DNA of 9,100 nucleotides from Armatimonadota bacterium (lineage in GTDB: Bacteria > Armatimonadota > Fimbriimonadia > Fimbriimonadales > Fimbriimonadaceae). The position numbers and the translations under genes are program-made. The stretch is from assembly GCA_023423495.1 (NCBI GenBank), contig JAFAFM010000305.1, forward strand, positions 1 to 9,100. Direction: 5' to 3'. This document shows positions 1 through 8,069 of the stretch, piece after piece. The notes under the pieces were generated by a model. That model searched no databases and was not told where the DNA came from. It worked only from the letters and a program-made list of their open reading frames with translations. How positions within the stretch are numbered: position 1 is the first letter of the stretch; every line of letters starts with the position of its first letter.

Positions 1-230
1 CCTTAGCTGCGGTCACCTCCGATGGCAAAGTACTTTTTGTTTGCAAGGTTGGAAACGAAGCCCTGACTCTCGGCGCGCATGCCGGCAACCTATTGAGAGA
101 AGTTGCGAAGGTTGCGGGAGGCGGAGGTGGCGGACGAGCCGAATTTGCCACCGCGGGCGGCAAAGACCCCGCCAAAGTCGCAGAAGCTTTGACCGCCGGT
201 GAGACAACGCTCAGATCGATGCTTAAGTAA
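1..230 (+). CDS. alaS: Alanyl-tRNA synthetase, C-terminal end (partial at left edge)
   Basis: This is the last 75 codons of an open frame that enters from the left edge (first full codon at base 3) and stops at TAA 228-230. AlaS charges tRNA-Ala with alanine in the cytoplasm. The visible part fits the C-terminal DHHA1 domain, which helps tRNA binding and positioning for editing. It contains the glycine-rich stretch GGGGGGRAEFATAGGKDP followed by a KVAEAL helix, matching the family signature GGGGGGRPD-x-AQAGGKDP with two conservative changes (P to A, D to E). The catalytic and editing domains lie outside the window. Its 3' end overlaps the convergent DUF4126 gene by 8 bp, and I see no classical U-tract terminator. 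A stand-alone DHHA1 protein (for example an AlaX or DHH phosphoesterase end) is the alternative, but the extreme C-terminal position of the motif favours AlaS. Confidence 0.9.
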   Translation, partial: LAAVTSDGKVLFVCKVGNEALTLGAHAGNLLREVAKVAGGGGGGRAEFATAGGKDPAKVAEALTAGETTLRSMLK

Positions 231-238
231 TGGCATCG
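217..238. other. Inverted repeat in the convergent overlap, both stop codons in its loop
   Basis: CGATGC (217-222) and GCATCG (233-238) form a perfect 6-bp stem around a 10-nt loop. The loop holds the stop codon of alaS (228-230) and the stop codon of the opposing DUF4126 gene (223-225). Neither strand has a U-tract immediately after the stem; on the + strand a T5 run begins 13 nt downstream at 252. It could be a weak bidirectional transcription end, but a 6-bp repeat may be chance. Confidence 0.3.
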
Positions 239-822
239 CTCGTCGAAGCAGTTTTTCCGAAAATTCGCTTTGCGAAACGCACCATCCGTGGAAGCATAAA
301 AAGTGCGACGACCACGCCAAGCGCGACAATGATCAATATTAGGATGGGCGCGAAGGCCGCGGCAAAAGTCGAGCCAACCGCGTAAACATCCTCTGTCGTA
401 CTGACGACGACGTTCGAAACGGGTTCGGGCGAAGCGTTCACAGCCGCCCGCGTCGTGGCCTTCGTGGCGTGAGATCCAAAAGCGAGCGTGCCGCCGATCA
501 GCGCCGCGACTACCTTGATGGCCGGATCGTATTCTCCGAACGCTCCTGCCGCCAAAACAGCTCCGGCGGGAATCCGGATGAAGGTATGGATCGCGTCCCA
601 CACGGAGTCGATCGCGGGGACCTTATCGGCAACGAACTCAATCAGGAAAAGGGCTGATGATATGCCGATAACCCATGGATTCTCCAAAACTGTGAGGGAG
701 CCAGGCAGTTCAAGCGAACCATAGCGTCCAAGCAGACCCAAGATGGAAGTCATGGCATACAGTCGAATTCCTGAAAGCCATGCCGCACCCGCTGCCAAAC
801 CCAAGGTTTGAATGAGATCCAT
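223..822 (-). CDS. DUF4126 family integral membrane protein
   Basis: This gene encodes 199 residues of unknown function with several hydrophobic segments (about residues 4-32, 50-66, 84-94, 102-118 and 155-178), so it is an inner-membrane protein. It matches DUF4126 by recall: an N-terminal glycine/alanine-rich helix with SGIRLY near residue 17, the motif DKVPAIDSVWDAIHTFIR at 66-83, and the HATKATTRAAVNASPEPVSN block at 118-137 followed by an STTED motif. The C-terminus is a basic tail (about residues 179-190). I chose the ATG at 820-822 because the family normally begins just before this first helix. A TTG at 847-849 would add nine residues, and neither start has a convincing ribosome binding site. 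The gene is divergent from tamB and convergent with alaS, so it is probably transcribed alone. Family membership is confident; no function can be assigned. Confidence 0.88.
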   Translation of the reverse strand: MDLIQTLGLAAGAAWLSGIRLYAMTSILGLLGRYGSLELPGSLTVLENPWVIGISSALFLIEFVADKVPAIDSVWDAIHTFIRIPAGAVLAAGAFGEYDPAIKVVAALIGGTLAFGSHATKATTRAAVNASPEPVSNVVVSTTEDVYAVGSTFAAAFAPILILIIVALGVVVALFMLPRMVRFAKRIFGKTASTSDAIT

Positions 823-913
823 CGACGCTTTAAGGACAGGAGTCGGCAAGATTAGGTTGCATGGTCCTATTTTGAACCTCGCTCGTCTAATCTGGTAGCG
901 TCACCAAACGAGC
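823..913. other. Divergent intergenic region between the DUF4126 gene and tamB
   Basis: This gap of about 90 bp must hold the start signals for both divergent genes unless they lie inside coding sequence. It contains a TTGCAT (857-862) and a TAATCT (888-893), but the 25-bp spacing is too wide for a standard sigma-70 promoter. No clear Shine-Dalgarno precedes the tamB ATG at 914. No operator-like palindrome stands out. Confidence 0.4.
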
Positions 914-3900
914 ATGAGAGCCTGGTCCGGCATTATTCGCCTTACCACCGTTTTGCTCCCGATCCTGATTTTGGGTTTCTGGGGGGCTTCCTATTTGGTT
1001 GCCTGCGCCGAATACCTGGCAAACCCCGGAGTTCCTTTCCGACTTACATATATCGCGCCGGCCGGTGAGATCACTGTTACCGCCGACTCGTATGTGGTCG
1101 ATACAAAAGATGGTGACATCACCGTTCTGCGACCACGAGTTGAGACCTCCGACGGCCTACTTCTCTTTCGAGCGGATCGGGTCGATGCACTTGGGCTCCC
1201 TTTGCTTAATCCACAAACGCGACGGGCGGTGATTACGGGCCGGAACGCTTTTGCCACCATCAAACGGAAGCCAGACGGCGCGCTCGACCTGTTTGACTTT
1301 CTCCCCAAGCAGGAGGGACCTTCCGGAAACTTCCCATTTTCCGTTTACTTGGACCAGGGTCAATTGCGCTTTATCGAAATGACCGGCCCGGAGCCGTACA
1401 CGCAATTACTAAATGTCCGGAATGTGAACGTGGATGGCGTCGGCGATCGATGGATCGCATCAGGCGCTGCGACATTATCCCGTGTTGGAGATGTGAATCT
1501 GTCGGTCCAGAACCAGCCCGACGCTGGGGTTTGGGTTCGGGGAGCCACAGACCGTCTTCAGTTGGCCGAGCTGTACAGAGTGTTTCGGGAGACCAGAGAG
1601 GGTCGGAACACCCGTGAACTGCGACAAATCAATGCAAGTTCGCTGGTGGTCCACGGCCCCTTTGAGCTGTTCATTCCGAGCAAGGCGGGAGCGCGTCTTC
1701 AGACGCGGCTGGTCGCGAATGCGGAAAATTTCAGCTATGGGCGTGATTACTTCGCCGACCAGGTCAAATTTGAGGGGCTCATCTCGGCTGACGGCGCCCA
1801 GGGAAAGCTAACGGCAAACACATCCGGCCTCGATGCAATCTTTCATGGCACCAGCAGTTGGCAAAACGGATTCACTTTCGGTGGAGATTTGGATGCCCGT
1901 GCGACTTCGACTCAAGCCTTGCCCGCCCCCATCCGACGGTCCATTCCCAGCGAGTTTTCCGCCAGTGGCCCGCTAGAGTTTCTAGGCAAGATGGCGTACA
2001 GCCAGCCGACTGGTGTCCTCCTGAACGGGAAGGTGAACGCAGGTGCAGTCCGAGGCTATGGGGAAACGATCACGAATCCCGCAATCGATCTCGACTACTC
2101 CAAGGACAGGCTCGCCCTTGTTGCCAGACAAGGCAATTGGCGCGGCGCGCCCGTGGTCGGTCAGTTGGCTTTCGATAATCGGACACGGGCGCTTGCCGGT
2201 CAATTGGATCTCGATAACGTCGATCTGACAGGCCTTGCCAGGCGGTTTAACATCAACCGGGTGAACGGGGTCGGCGATTTGACCCTGGTGTTGGCGGGCA
2301 CGGTCGATAAGCCCGTTGGTTACATAAGATCTCAGAGTAGGGCGGACTTCGCAATTCTGGAAAACGAGCGGCCGCGGTCGGGCACCCTCACCCTCGCGGC
2401 AATGATTCAGGATGGCAAGATCCAGTTTCAACAGGCTTACCTTGTGACCAGTTCACTTTCGGTGGCCGCGCGAGGTACTTACGATTTGGAGACGCAGTCC
2501 CTGAATCTGCGGGCGGTTGGCTCTGGCATCGACCTTGACCGCTGGAACCCCGATTTGGAAGGCATAGCCCGATTCGAAACGGATATTACAGGCACTCTTA
2601 GCAACCCGCGCTTCAAGGGTTCCGGAGAGCTCTTTGGCCTCGTGATCCAGGGTCAGCCAATTCCAATCATTACGGGACAATTCCAAGGAGATAAGAACCG
2701 AATTCTCGCCACTGACTTGAAAGCATTGAAGGGCGCATCCCAGGCTCAAGGCCAGGTTGCCCTTAATTTAAGGAATATGGGACTCGCCGGAACCTTCAAT
2801 GCTTCGGGAGTGCAGCTTAGCGACTTTCTAGGAGACGATTATCTCGCCACCATCGACATGACGGACGCCCGTCTGGGCGGCACCTTCTCGAATCCAACGT
2901 TCAACGCCACTGCAACCGCGCGCGAGATCGTGATTCGCGAGAACAAGGTCGACAGCGCGTCAGCGGTGGTTAGCTACAAAAACAATCTCCTGCAAGTGGA
3001 CAACGTCACGGCCAAAGTTGGCGAGGGTCAAGTGGAAGGCTTCCTAAGCTATAACGTTGCCCGCAGGGCGGGTGAGGCAAACTTCACCGCCCGCAATCTG
3101 GCTGTCCAGAACTTCGTTCCCCCTGACATCGGGGCGACTCTCACCGCCACCTTGAACGGAGAGGCGGCGTTGACTTTCAACGAGCAAGGCTTCCGCAGGG
3201 GCTCGGGGGAAGGCACTTTAACACAAATCGTTTTAAACCAGACGCCGCTCGGGAATGGAGACTGGAAAGTCAGCGCGGATGGCAATGAAGTTACCGGCGA
3301 CCTGTTTTTCGGCGGGTTGACAACCTCAGTCGACCTCACTGGGTTCCGGTACGGAATGAACGATCGATCGATCGACGGCAACCTTTGGATCCGCAATGCA
3401 CCGGTGGCAGAAATGTATAAGATCGCCCAGCGTTACCTGCCTCCGTTGGATATGCAGCTAACGAAAATTCTGGAAGAATTGAGTGGCACCCTTGGAATAT
3501 CCGCGGACCTGGGCGGCACTACCGATCGGATCGACATCGCCAACGGAGGGTTCGTTGCGGAAAATCTTATGATTGGGGAGAAGTCAGGCGGCGCCATTGC
3601 CGCCGCCTTTGGCCGGCAAGACAAACTCTGGACCATTAACTCGTTCAAGTGGGAAGGAGGGCCGGTCGGTTTGCAAACCTCTGGCTCCTTCACCGAGTCG
3701 GGCAACATCAACCTGACGGGCGAGCTTTATGACGCCGATCTCTCATACGTAAGTCTTTACGAGCCATCCTTCGCTTCCCTGTCAGGCAAAGTGAACTCAA
3801 GCTTTTCAATCTCCGGCACTACGGCTGATCCGCTGGTAACCGCAACGCTCAATTCAAGCAACGCCGAAGGCGTGGGATTCATCGACAATCAGGGCGTGAA

Positions 3901-5470
3901 GCGGAACGTCTTCAATTTCCACACTCCCTCGGGGCCACTGCAAATCTCGAACTGGAAGGAGGGTGTTGGTGGGTTGAAGGGGCAAATTGAGGCCAACTAT
4001 CAAGGTTACATTGGCTTGGTCGACCTTAGCCTTCCTTTCCGATTTCCATTCGAACTGGTGGCTGGAGCGCCCTTGGCGGCTGACCTTACGATGAGGGAGC
4101 GTCGCGTTAGCGATATAGGGCAGCTGCGAGATGTGTTTGATCCGGCGGTAAGTGAAGGCACCGTTTCTGGGCAAGTGAGCGCGCGGGGCACGAAGGAAAA
4201 CGTGGAGACGATCGGCGCGGTGAAGCTGAATGCGCCACGACTGGTGTTCCGGCAAGGTCGACAGGAGATGCGAGACGTCACCGCCGGGTTCGCGTTCCAG
4301 CCCCGAGAGATGGCGGTGTCGGTCAATGGTACGAGTGCTGATGGCGGAACGGTCACCGCAGATGCCTTGGCCTCAATTCCCACGGTCGATGAAATCCTGG
4401 CCCAATTCCGATCCGGCACGCTAGAAATTTTCTGGGCCTCTCCGTTAAGCGGCACCGTCGCCACCAATGACCTTTCAACGCGGGTCAAGGTCGGGAAAGA
4501 TGGCGTCGCTTTGGGAAGCGTCACTTCGAAGCTCGCGATTGGCGGCACACTTGGGAATCCTGCGCTATCAGGTGAAGTGCAGCTTGCTCGGGCCGTCCTT
4601 GAAATGCCGAGCGAGTTCGAAGAGGGTGAACCCACCGTATGGCCCAATATCCCGGGAGCCATCGATGTGACGGTAAGAACTACAACTCCCGCGAAGTTCA
4701 AGAGTTCTACTGCCGACATCGATATGGTCGGCGGAGGAACGATCAAGGGCACCTTCGACAACTTAGATGCAGACGCTCTCCTCAGGGTGGACCGCGGTCA
4801 ATTGCGGCTTCCGACCGCCAGAGTAAACATCGAGCCAGGCGGAACGATCCGGCCGATGTTCGCTCTTGCCAACGGCACCTCGACCGCTCGCCTCGAGGTG
4901 GAGCTAGAGGGCCGCACGCGAGTAGTCACGACCAAAATCGGAACTGGAGCACAGAGGTATGACGTCAACCTAGACGTTCGTGGAGATCTGCTCCAAGATG
5001 GCGGACTGACCTTAAACGCGACCAGCGATCCACCAGATCTGACGCAAGATGAAATTCTCGCCCTACTTGGCCAAGTGAGCCTTATTCAAGGGATCGCCAG
5101 TGGTGTTCAGAGCGGAAATGCCGAGTCACAAATACGAGATGCGGTCTTTGGCATTGCCGTCCCCTATTTGCTGGACCCGATCACATCTCAGTTGGCTTCA
5201 GCAATTGGTCTGGACTATCTCACGTTGGATATCAGCCCGCTCGATGGCGCAACTATTTACTTCGCCAAGTCGCTTGCCAAGAACTTGACCCTAGAAGGCA
5301 GCCGGCAGGTGACACAGGTTAATCAGAACTATCCAATCAAATACGACTTGAGGCTCAGCTATCTGCTCCGGTTTGGCTCACGGGGCGACCGTCGGCGTCT
5401 CACGTTCAACGTCGGACTGGATGAAATGCGGCCCTGGAAGATCGCCGTCGAATACAGCTTCCGCTTCTAA
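914..5470 (+). CDS. tamB: TamB-family translocation/assembly module protein (DUF490)
   Basis: This gene encodes 1518 residues, longer than E. coli TamB (about 1260). TamB proteins are anchored in the inner membrane and extend a long hydrophobic beta-groove through the periplasm to an Omp85 partner; they aid outer-membrane protein assembly and are implicated in phospholipid transport. Here an uncleaved anchor (about residues 8-31) is followed by a long beta-rich body. A recurring G-T-x-x-[ND]-P turn, typical of the family, appears near residues 462, 560, 656, 868 (degenerate), 968 and 1211. The conserved C-terminal DUF490 domain covers roughly 1150-1518, with DPPDLTQDEILALLG at 1372-1386, DYLTLDISPLDG shortly after, and a final YSFRF. 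The ATG at 914 puts the anchor right at the N-terminus, although no strong ribosome binding site precedes it. The gene for its likely partner, the Omp85 protein, lies 175 bp downstream. Confidence in the family is high; the cargo cannot be read from sequence. Confidence 0.93.
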   Translation: MRAWSGIIRLTTVLLPILILGFWGASYLVACAEYLANPGVPFRLTYIAPAGEITVTADSYVVDTKDGDITVLRPRVETSDGLLLFRADRVDALGLPLLNPQTRRAVITGRNAFATIKRKPDGALDLFDFLPKQEGPSGNFPFSVYLDQGQLRFIEMTGPEPYTQLLNVRNVNVDGVGDRWIASGAATLSRVGDVNLSVQNQPDAGVWVRGATDRLQLAELYRVFRETREGRNTRELRQINASSLVVHGPFELFIPSKAGARLQTRLVANAENFSYGRDYFADQVKFEGLISADGAQGKLTANTSGLDAIFHGTSSWQNGFTFGGDLDARATSTQALPAPIRRSIPSEFSASGPLEFLGKMAYSQPTGVLLNGKVNAGAVRGYGETITNPAIDLDYSKDRLALVARQGNWRGAPVVGQLAFDNRTRALAGQLDLDNVDLTGLARRFNINRVNGVGDLTLVLAGTVDKPVGYIRSQSRADFAILENERPRSGTLTLAAMIQDGKIQFQQAYLVTSSLSVAARGTYDLETQSLNLRAVGSGIDLDRWNPDLEGIARFETDITGTLSNPRFKGSGELFGLVIQGQPIPIITGQFQGDKNRILATDLKALKGASQAQGQVALNLRNMGLAGTFNASGVQLSDFLGDDYLATIDMTDARLGGTFSNPTFNATATAREIVIRENKVDSASAVVSYKNNLLQVDNVTAKVGEGQVEGFLSYNVARRAGEANFTARNLAVQNFVPPDIGATLTATLNGEAALTFNEQGFRRGSGEGTLTQIVLNQTPLGNGDWKVSADGNEVTGDLFFGGLTTSVDLTGFRYGMNDRSIDGNLWIRNAPVAEMYKIAQRYLPPLDMQLTKILEELSGTLGISADLGGTTDRIDIANGGFVAENLMIGEKSGGAIAAAFGRQDKLWTINSFKWEGGPVGLQTSGSFTESGNINLTGELYDADLSYVSLYEPSFASLSGKVNSSFSISGTTADPLVTATLNSSNAEGVGFIDNQGVKRNVFNFHTPSGPLQISNWKEGVGGLKGQIEANYQGYIGLVDLSLPFRFPFELVAGAPLAADLTMRERRVSDIGQLRDVFDPAVSEGTVSGQVSARGTKENVETIGAVKLNAPRLVFRQGRQEMRDVTAGFAFQPREMAVSVNGTSADGGTVTADALASIPTVDEILAQFRSGTLEIFWASPLSGTVATNDLSTRVKVGKDGVALGSVTSKLAIGGTLGNPALSGEVQLARAVLEMPSEFEEGEPTVWPNIPGAIDVTVRTTTPAKFKSSTADIDMVGGGTIKGTFDNLDADALLRVDRGQLRLPTARVNIEPGGTIRPMFALANGTSTARLEVELEGRTRVVTTKIGTGAQRYDVNLDVRGDLLQDGGLTLNATSDPPDLTQDEILALLGQVSLIQGIASGVQSGNAESQIRDAVFGIAVPYLLDPITSQLASAIGLDYLTLDISPLDGATIYFAKSLAKNLTLEGSRQVTQVNQNYPIKYDLRLSYLLRFGSRGDRRRLTFNVGLDEMRPWKIAVEYSFRF

Positions 5471-5645
5471 TCGGGTTCTCGGTCCCCTCGAGCAAAAATC
5501 TTGATAACGAAGTGCATTCGCAGACTTCTAAGGCTTTAGTGATGATGGAGACACCAACCCATCCATCGGAGGTACAGTTCTGGGGACTGGAACATCCGGG
5601 CGGGTTGCCTGCGTTTTAGGATTGACGCGGGGATCAGGAGGAAGA
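5471..5645 (+). other. Leader region between tamB and the Omp85 gene
   Basis: These 175 bp are the only sizeable gap in the + strand cluster. I see no strong hairpin followed by a T-run, so no confident terminator for tamB. TTGATA at 5501-5506 resembles a -35 box, but nothing close to a -10 sits 16-18 bp downstream. A short frame of 25 codons (5542-5619) begins ATG-ATG eight bases after TAAGG and ends just before the first possible TTG start of the next gene. A second GGAGG lies at 5568-5572. The region could be a translated or structured leader, but the evidence is weak. Confidence 0.3.
5636..5641 (+). promoter_or_regulatory. Strong Shine-Dalgarno AGGAGG that sets the TTG start of the Omp85 gene
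   Basis: AGGAGG stands four bases before the TTG at 5646-5648 and is the best ribosome binding site in the window. It lies inside the frame if the more distal TTG at 5622 is used instead, and no comparable site precedes 5622. Starting at 5646 also leaves a compact, standard signal peptide, so this site decides the start. Confidence 0.7.
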
Positions 5646-7421
5646 TTGAACTTTAGGATTTGTACGATCGCGCTAGTGTGGCTTGCGGTGGCGATCGCTC
5701 ATGCTCAGACTGCGGTAATCAAGTCGATAACCGTAAACGGCAATAAGGAAGTTAGCACTGAGGCCATTCTCGCGGCCATGCGGACCAAGGTCGGACTGCC
5801 CTATGTTCTTGCGACCCTTGACGCGGACAAAACCACCCTTGAGAACCTTGGGTTTTTCCAAGCTGTTGACGTTCGAGCAAACGCCGTAGACGACACGAAT
5901 CGCGAAGTCATCGTCCAGGTTCAGGAGTGGCCAGTCGTCAAAGAGATCCGAGTGGTAGGAAACAAGGGCCTCTCCACGGAAGAGATTTTGAAGGTCGTCG
6001 ACGTTGAAGTCGGCAAAATCTTTAACGTTCGGACAATCCAGCCGAGTGTCAAGAAGATCGAAGAGCTATACCAACGAAAGGGTCTCTTCGCACGGGTCGA
6101 GGATTTCAGACCCTTAACCGAGTCCCCGGGCACGATCAGCATTTCTATCATCGAATTGACGGTGAACTCGGTCTCGGTGCAGGGCAACACGCGTACGAAG
6201 CTGAATGTTATGAAGCGGTTGATTCGAACCCGCGCAGGTGAGCCATTCCGCGCTGAAAGATGGACAAACGACCTCAAGCGACTTCATGGCACCCAGTGGT
6301 TTGAAAGCATTCGCAGCATTGAAAACCAGCCCGAGCCAGGAAAAATCGATCTGATCGCCGACGTGAAAGAAGGCCGCACCGGCAACTTTGGCGTTGGCCT
6401 CCAATTGGATCCTCGGAGTTCCTTCGCTGGCACACTGAAGCTTAGCGATACCAACTTCCGCGGCTCCGGGCAATCGGTTGGACTGAACATTATTCAAGGT
6501 ACGGCTGGTGGCGGTCCGAGCGTCGAGTTGGATTATGGTAACCCATTGCTCGACGACCGCGGAACCGCCCTCAACGTGTCGCTCTACAGTCGTCTGCTGT
6601 ATCGCTTCCAAGGCACAGGATTCGGTAATGACGATTCGCCAACCGAGGATGACATCTTCACGGAGCGCCGCACTGGAGCTGCTGTTGCTCTTGGGAAAAC
6701 CTTCAGCGATCAGCTGACGGGCACGGTCGCCCTCCGGTATGAGGGAATCAAAACCAACGATCTGGACACCGATGCAGATACCGGCTTTATCCAGCAGGAC
6801 GGCACACTCGCGACCCTTACTCTGGGCCTCACCAGAAATCGCCGCGATGTGGATATCGATCCCGCACGTGGAGACTGGTTCCGGATTGAAGTCGAACCAG
6901 GATTTGCCAATATCACCAAGGTCGGCGGCGATATTTCGGACACCCTCGGCAACAAGACCTACTTGAAGACGACCGCTGAGTACCGCACGTACTGGAGTGA
7001 TCAGCCTGCACGTGGCCGAAACGAACTTGACGCTCCTCGGCGAGTTCTGGCGTTCCGGGCCCGATACGGGATCATTTCCGGCGACGCACCGTTCTTTGAG
7101 CAGTTCTTCATGGGAGGAGCCTCCACTATCCGTGGTTACGAAGAAGATCGCTTCTGGGGCAAGCAGTCGCTGTTGACGACGCTTGAGTATCGCTATCCTA
7201 TCCAGAAGGCCCTTGCCGTAAGTGCATTTGTGGACTACGGCGGAGCCTGGGGTGGCTTCGGCACAGTTGGAGAGTTCACTCAGTCGAGCAGCGCACGATT
7301 CAAACTCGGATACGGAGTCGGCGTGACCTTCCGGTCGCCATTAGGCCCGCTCCGCCTGGACTTGGGATTCGACGATCGTGGAAAGAGCCGCACGCACTTC
7401 CAAATCGCGACGTCCTTCTAA
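5646..7421 (+). CDS. bamA: Omp85-family outer-membrane assembly protein (BamA/TamA type, three POTRA domains)
   Basis: This gene encodes 591 residues from the TTG at 5646; an in-frame TTG at 5622 would add eight. Omp85 proteins fold and insert beta-barrel proteins into the outer membrane. Residues 1-20 are a signal peptide with an AHA cut before Q21. Three POTRA domains follow: about 24-95 (ITVNGNKEVSTEAI), 97-171 (IRVVGNKGLSTEEIL) and 173-243 (VSVQGNTRTKLNVM). The barrel runs from about 244 to the end, opening with NFGVGLQL. It carries the loop-6 signature IRGY at 495-498 inside GGASTIRGYEEDRFWG, and ends in phenylalanine as a beta-signal (HFQIATSF). E. coli BamA has five POTRAs and TamA three, so domain count and the tamB neighbour fit TamA, while the OmpH-like genes 9 nt downstream fit BamA. 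I use bamA as the working symbol; the Omp85 family call itself is near certain. Confidence 0.92.
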   Translation: MNFRICTIALVWLAVAIAHAQTAVIKSITVNGNKEVSTEAILAAMRTKVGLPYVLATLDADKTTLENLGFFQAVDVRANAVDDTNREVIVQVQEWPVVKEIRVVGNKGLSTEEILKVVDVEVGKIFNVRTIQPSVKKIEELYQRKGLFARVEDFRPLTESPGTISISIIELTVNSVSVQGNTRTKLNVMKRLIRTRAGEPFRAERWTNDLKRLHGTQWFESIRSIENQPEPGKIDLIADVKEGRTGNFGVGLQLDPRSSFAGTLKLSDTNFRGSGQSVGLNIIQGTAGGGPSVELDYGNPLLDDRGTALNVSLYSRLLYRFQGTGFGNDDSPTEDDIFTERRTGAAVALGKTFSDQLTGTVALRYEGIKTNDLDTDADTGFIQQDGTLATLTLGLTRNRRDVDIDPARGDWFRIEVEPGFANITKVGGDISDTLGNKTYLKTTAEYRTYWSDQPARGRNELDAPRRVLAFRARYGIISGDAPFFEQFFMGGASTIRGYEEDRFWGKQSLLTTLEYRYPIQKALAVSAFVDYGGAWGGFGTVGEFTQSSSARFKLGYGVGVTFRSPLGPLRLDLGFDDRGKSRTHFQIATSF

Positions 7422-7430
7422 AGGTAGAAA

Positions 7431-8063
7431 ATGATAAAGATGCACCAGATGGGATGGGTCATAGCGGCAGTAGTCGCTGGATCCATGGCCGGATCGGGAT
7501 TTCAAACGAAGACAGACAAATACGGCGTGGTGGACTTGGCCGAGGTTTTCTCGGGCAGCGAGTTCGCCAAAAACCAGACGGACTCGCTCCGGAATCTGAG
7601 TACTCAACGCCAAGATGTTTTGCAATTCTTGAACACCTATCCTGTGTTCACTGCAGAGCAAGCACAGAAGTTCCGCGAACTCAGCGTCAAAGCCCAACCG
7701 ACTTCCGCCGAGAAGGCTGAACTTGAAAAGCTTAAGAATGACGTGATCGCCCAGGATAAGAAGTTTAAAGACCTCCAGCTTAAAGCTCAGCCGACGCCTG
7801 AAGAGATCGCACTGCTACGCGAGTACAACGACCGAACTCAAAACATGGTTCGAACCATTGATCGCTGGGCTCGAGAATTCGGCGACGAGCTATCGGGCAT
7901 GCAAGAAAAGCTTCGCAAAGACACCTTGGACCGAGTCAAGCAGGCCGTCCAGGAAGTTGGCCAGAAGCAGGGCTACAGCATTATTTACGTTCAGGACATC
8001 GTTCCGTACGCAGCAAACAATTTGACCGGTGAATCGCTCAAGGCGATGAACGCCAAGAGATAG
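7431..8063 (+). CDS. OmpH/Skp-like periplasmic chaperone, copy 1
   Basis: This gene encodes 210 residues. Skp/OmpH proteins are periplasmic trimers whose coiled-coil arms hold unfolded outer-membrane proteins on their way to BamA. An N-terminal hydrophobic segment (about 8-23) ends at SGFQ and is probably a signal peptide. The beta-strand YGVVDLAEVF (31-40) is the usual OmpH opening. A long charged, coiled-coil-prone region (about 45-178) follows, then the closing strand QGYSIIYV (180-187) and PYAANNLT. Within the coiled coil three related segments begin at T74, T91 and T122 (TAEQAQ, TSAEKAEL, TPEEIALL). It is somewhat longer than typical Skp (about 160 residues). The ATG at 7431 was chosen because AAGG at 7421-7424, overlapping the Omp85 stop codon, sits six bases upstream; ATGs at 7440 and 7449 are alternatives. 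Cotranscription with the Omp85 gene is very likely. Confidence 0.88.
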   Translation: MIKMHQMGWVIAAVVAGSMAGSGFQTKTDKYGVVDLAEVFSGSEFAKNQTDSLRNLSTQRQDVLQFLNTYPVFTAEQAQKFRELSVKAQPTSAEKAELEKLKNDVIAQDKKFKDLQLKAQPTPEEIALLREYNDRTQNMVRTIDRWAREFGDELSGMQEKLRKDTLDRVKQAVQEVGQKQGYSIIYVQDIVPYAANNLTGESLKAMNAKR

Positions 8064-8069
8064 ATCAAC

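Noticed and set aside
264..276. Small hairpin TTCGC-TTT-GCGAA after alaS as a terminator
   Set aside because: The stem is only 5 bp with a 3-nt loop, the T5 run lies before it and not after it, and it sits inside the DUF4126 coding sequence.
981..986. G6 tract near the 5' end of tamB, a possible slippage site
   Set aside because: Six bases is short for phase variation and the frame is intact, encoding W-G-A within the membrane anchor; there is no second sign of switching.
3361..3375. Tandem CGAT repeat (about four units) within tamB
   Set aside because: It encodes an ordinary NDRSID stretch in the beta-groove and is too short and isolated to suggest an unstable repeat or an origin element.
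4006..4761. Open frame of 251 codons on the - strand inside tamB
   Set aside because: It is fully embedded antisense in tamB, has no signal, motif or ribosome binding site, and is proline/serine-rich as expected for a shadow frame of a moderately GC-rich gene.
5501..5530. Possible promoter with TTGATA as the -35 box upstream of the Omp85 gene
   Set aside because: No hexamer resembling TATAAT occurs at a 16-18 bp spacing (ACTTCT at 17), so it does not meet a reasonable sigma-70 pattern.
5580..5645. Upstream CTG at 5580, behind GGAGG and in frame with the Omp85 gene, as the start
   Set aside because: It would add 22 residues with no conserved character ahead of a well-formed signal peptide; the AGGAGG before TTG 5646 explains initiation better.
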